Positions 5,204 through 6,463 of a stretch of 6,463 nucleotides of DNA are shown in pieces; within the stretch, counting starts at the first letter, position 1; the number at the start of each line of letters is the position of its first letter. Made by a program: the position numbers and the translations under genes. Source of the DNA: Deltaproteobacteria bacterium (GTDB lineage Bacteria > Desulfobacterota > SM23-61); the NCBI GenBank assembly GCA_026388915.1, contig JAPLIW010000046.1:1-6463 (forward strand). The letters are read 5' to 3'. The notes beneath the pieces are model-generated. The model was not told the DNA's origin and did not search any database. It was given only the letters and a program-made list of their open reading frames with translations.

Positions 5204-5917
5204 TTATTTCCGGCAGTTCTGGCAGGTCTTCAGGAAGTCGAGGGAGACGCCGGTGGTCTTGGCCATCCATTCCAGCTGGTACTCCGGGGCGAAGTAGTTG
5301 CCGCACACCGGGCAGGCGGCCATCTTGAAGTCCCGCCCCCAGATGCTGCGCACGCCGTCTTTTTCGGTCAGGGTGATGGCCCCGGTGGGGCAGATGTAAT
5401 GGCAGGCCCCGCAGCCGATGCAGACCCCGGTGGGTTCGGCGTAGGGGGTCCCCACCTTTTTGATGGAACCCCGCATGGAAAGGCCGATGGCGCTGACCCC
5501 CACCGCTTCTTCACAGGCCTTGGCGCACTGCCCGCAAAGGATGCATTTCCAGTTTCCTTCATCGGGCTTGAAACGAAATTTCTCCACCCCCATCTTCCGG
5601 GCCATTCCGGCGATGACCTCGGAGTCGGGACAGCGCGCCCAGAGGAGTTCCAGGACCATTTTACGGACCCGCTGGACTTTTTCCGTCTGGGTCTGCACCT
5701 GCAGCCCTTCTTCCACCGGGTAGAGGCAGGAAGTGACCAGGCGAACCCGGGTCCCTTTTTTCACCTCCACCATACAGAGTCGGCACCGTCCTTCGGGTTC
5801 CAGGGACTCGTTGTGGCAGAGGGTGGGGATTTCGATCCCGTTGTCCCGGGCCACTTGAAGAATCGTGGCCTCAGGCTGGGCTTTGCACGCCATTCCGTCG
5901 ATCGTAATATTTATCAT
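5204..5917 (-). CDS. HoxU/NuoG-N-terminal-like iron-sulfur electron-transfer subunit
   Basis: Soluble electron-wire subunit that would accept or donate electrons alongside the NuoF-like flavoprotein encoded upstream. The chosen start is ATG at 5917 (MINITIDGMACKAQPEATIL), with GGAG 6 nt upstream; extending the frame upstream reads into the repeat element. The product has 237 residues. Residues 1-75 form a plant-type [2Fe-2S] ferredoxin domain with Cys34, 45, 48 and 64. The His-Cys3 cluster segment of NuoG is not seen; LELLWARCPDSE (89-100) takes its place. Two CxxCxxCxxxC [4Fe-4S] motifs follow, at Cys125/128/131/135 and Cys166/169/172/176. The C-terminus has two CxxC pairs (202/205 and 232/235), resembling a zinc ribbon or rubredoxin-like knuckle. 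The size fits HoxU (about 235). Partners in relatives include NAD-reducing hydrogenases, formate dehydrogenases and heterodisulfide-reductase-like complexes; the window does not show which. The gene is bracketed by inverted repeats. Confidence 0.88.
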   Translation of the reverse strand: MINITIDGMACKAQPEATILQVARDNGIEIPTLCHNESLEPEGRCRLCMVEVKKGTRVRLVTSCLYPVEEGLQVQTQTEKVQRVRKMVLELLWARCPDSEVIAGMARKMGVEKFRFKPDEGNWKCILCGQCAKACEEAVGVSAIGLSMRGSIKKVGTPYAEPTGVCIGCGACHYICPTGAITLTEKDGVRSIWGRDFKMAACPVCGNYFAPEYQLEWMAKTTGVSLDFLKTCQNCRK

Positions 5918-5942
5918 TCCCAACTCCATTCCAATATTTTTC

Positions 5943-5960
5943 GCCACAGAGGTCACAGCG
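5943..5960. repeat. Period-9 repeat GCCACAGAG / GTCACAGCG
   Basis: Two diverged 9-mers directly upstream (in gene direction) of the iron-sulfur gene and overlapping the end of repeat copy B by 4 nt. They resemble the reverse complement of the CTCTGCGTC units at 6216-6242. Confidence 0.45.
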
Positions 5961-6050
5961 CGGCAGAGCCGCAACCAAAAGGAATCACCCCCTCCCTCCC
6001 CTCCCCCCTCGAGGGGGAGGGTTAGGGTGGGGGGGATGCTTTTTGCTTAA
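5957..6050 (-). repeat. Inverted-repeat palindromic element, copy B
   Basis: Reverse-complement partner of 5084-5177: 83 nt are identical (5968-6050), then TCT replaces GCA in the hairpin loop, then 8 more identical nt. It sits between the NuoF-like and HoxU-like genes, which normally lie close together in such operons, so it probably arrived after the operon formed. On the minus strand it ends 39 nt before the iron-sulfur start codon and could place a strong hairpin in the intercistronic mRNA. Confidence 0.92.
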
Positions 6051-6102
6051 TAAAAATTTCAGAAATTGAACGTAAGTAGTACAGAGATCACCGAGTAAAA
6101 AC

Positions 6103-6203
6103 TGGAATGTTGGAATGCTGGAATAATGATGAAATCAAACAGCAAAATTAGAAAAAATCATTGCTCATCCATTATTCCATTTTTCCACTATTCCATTATT
6201 CCC
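6103..6203. repeat. Period-8 repeats TGGAATNN in inverted arrangement
   Basis: The left array is TGGAATGT, TGGAATGC, TGGAATAA (6103-6126). The right array is TTATTCCA, TTTTTCCA, CTATTCCA, TTATTCCC (6172-6203), which is the reverse complement of the same unit. The arrays can pair across a 45-nt AT-rich loop. No gene is seen inside. Confidence 0.7.
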
Positions 6204-6215
6204 TTTCTTTCAATT

Positions 6216-6242
6216 CTCTGCGTCCTCTGCGTTCTCTGCGGT
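6216..6242. repeat. Three tandem 9-mers CTCTGCGNN
   Basis: CTCTGCGTC, CTCTGCGTT, CTCTGCGGT in perfect register, ending 7 nt before the stop codon of the NuoF-like gene (minus strand). On the coding strand the transcript would enter this array immediately after translation ends. Confidence 0.75.
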
Positions 6243-6249
6243 TAAATTT

Positions 6250-6463
6250 TTATTTCTTGGCCACGGCGTCGAATTTGCACACGTCGTAGCAGATGCCGCA
6301 CTTGATGCACTTGGCCGGGTCGATGGTATGGGGCTTCTTCACTTCCCCGGACACGGCCTTTTGCGGGCACTCGCGGAAGCAGCGGTGGCAGCCGGTGCAG
6401 AGGTCTTCCAGGATCATGTAGGTGATCAACTCCTTGCAGACCCCGGCCGGGCACCGCTTCTCC
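6250..6463 (-). CDS. NuoF/HydB-like NADH-binding subunit, C-terminal ferredoxin part (cut by window edge)
   Basis: Only the last 70 residues and the TAA stop are in the window. They start EKRCPAGVCKELITY, the usual junction behind the NuoF [4Fe-4S] region in extended NuoF proteins (HydB, HndC, BamH type). Two 4Fe-4S ferredoxin motifs follow: CTGCHRCFRECP and CIKCGICYDVC, each CxxCxxCxxxC. The protein ends KFDAVAKK. In the family the missing part would bind FMN and NAD(H), and this tail passes electrons to or from partner subunits. The next gene on the same strand encodes a HoxU/NuoG-like subunit, the expected partner. The upstream part is needed to tell a hydrogenase, formate dehydrogenase or benzoyl-CoA reductase-associated module apart. 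Confidence 0.88.
   Translation of the reverse strand, partial: EKRCPAGVCKELITYMILEDLCTGCHRCFRECPQKAVSGEVKKPHTIDPAKCIKCGICYDVCKFDAVAKK

Noticed and set aside
5918..5974. Upstream extension of the iron-sulfur protein (MRLCRAVTSVAKNIG...)
   Set aside because: The added residues come from the repeat element and its flanking 9-mers, and there is no better ribosome binding site than the one before 5917.
5084..6050. Composite transposon or insertion sequence
   Set aside because: The gene between the repeats encodes an electron-transfer protein that fits the upstream gene, no transposase is present, and no target-site duplication could be recognised.

Overview
The window looks like a piece of an anaerobic, moderately GC-rich bacterial chromosome. 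Desulfobacterota (former Deltaproteobacteria) is my best guess. This is inferred from the gene mix (a branched-chain amino acid type ABC uptake system, an exported M20 amidohydrolase, a stand-alone Cache protein, and NuoF-like plus HoxU/NuoG-like iron-sulfur subunits) and from intergenic spaces full of short palindromes and 7-10 bp tandem repeats. No rRNA or other taxonomic marker is present.

Left part (1-3260): two transcription units diverge from a 322-bp spacer. On the minus strand lies an exported ABC substrate-binding protein (LivJ/LivK type, 301-1521), followed by the start of a LivH-type permease cut by the window edge (1-192). The 108 bp between them hold two 28-bp palindromes of one family. 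On the plus strand lies a secreted M20D amidohydrolase (1844-3190) with a near-consensus promoter (TTGACA, 17 bp, TATATA) and a strong Shine-Dalgarno, ending in a hairpin at 3230-3258. Both candidate promoters have an inverted repeat between -35 and -10, which would suit repressor control. A plausible joint role is periplasmic hydrolysis of amide-linked amino acid conjugates followed by uptake of the released product; this is inference from gene order.

Middle part (3260-4860): visibly AT-richer, mostly non-coding DNA around one small gene (4065-4517) for an exported single-Cache-domain protein, which ends at a textbook intrinsic terminator (4577-4607). The leader upstream holds hairpins and a triplicated decamer but no convincing second gene. 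A second terminator at 4821-4851 shares a 21-nt identical segment with the terminator behind the amidohydrolase.

Right part (4860-6463): on the minus strand, the C-terminus of a NuoF/HydB-like flavoprotein subunit with two [4Fe-4S] ferredoxin motifs (6250-6463), then after 332 bp a 237-residue HoxU/NuoG-N-terminal-like iron-sulfur protein (5204-5917). They probably form the electron-transfer module of an NADH- or ferredoxin-linked oxidoreductase. The iron-sulfur gene is bracketed by two inverted copies of an 83-bp perfectly identical, palindromic, G-run-rich element (5084-5166 and 5968-6050; similarity extends to 94 bp). Around them sit several short-period tandem repeat families. This repeat-flanked gene, a possible invertible segment or pair of miniature mobile elements, is the most unusual structure in the window. 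I saw no phage, CRISPR, toxin-antitoxin, tRNA or transposase gene, and no clearly new biochemical system.
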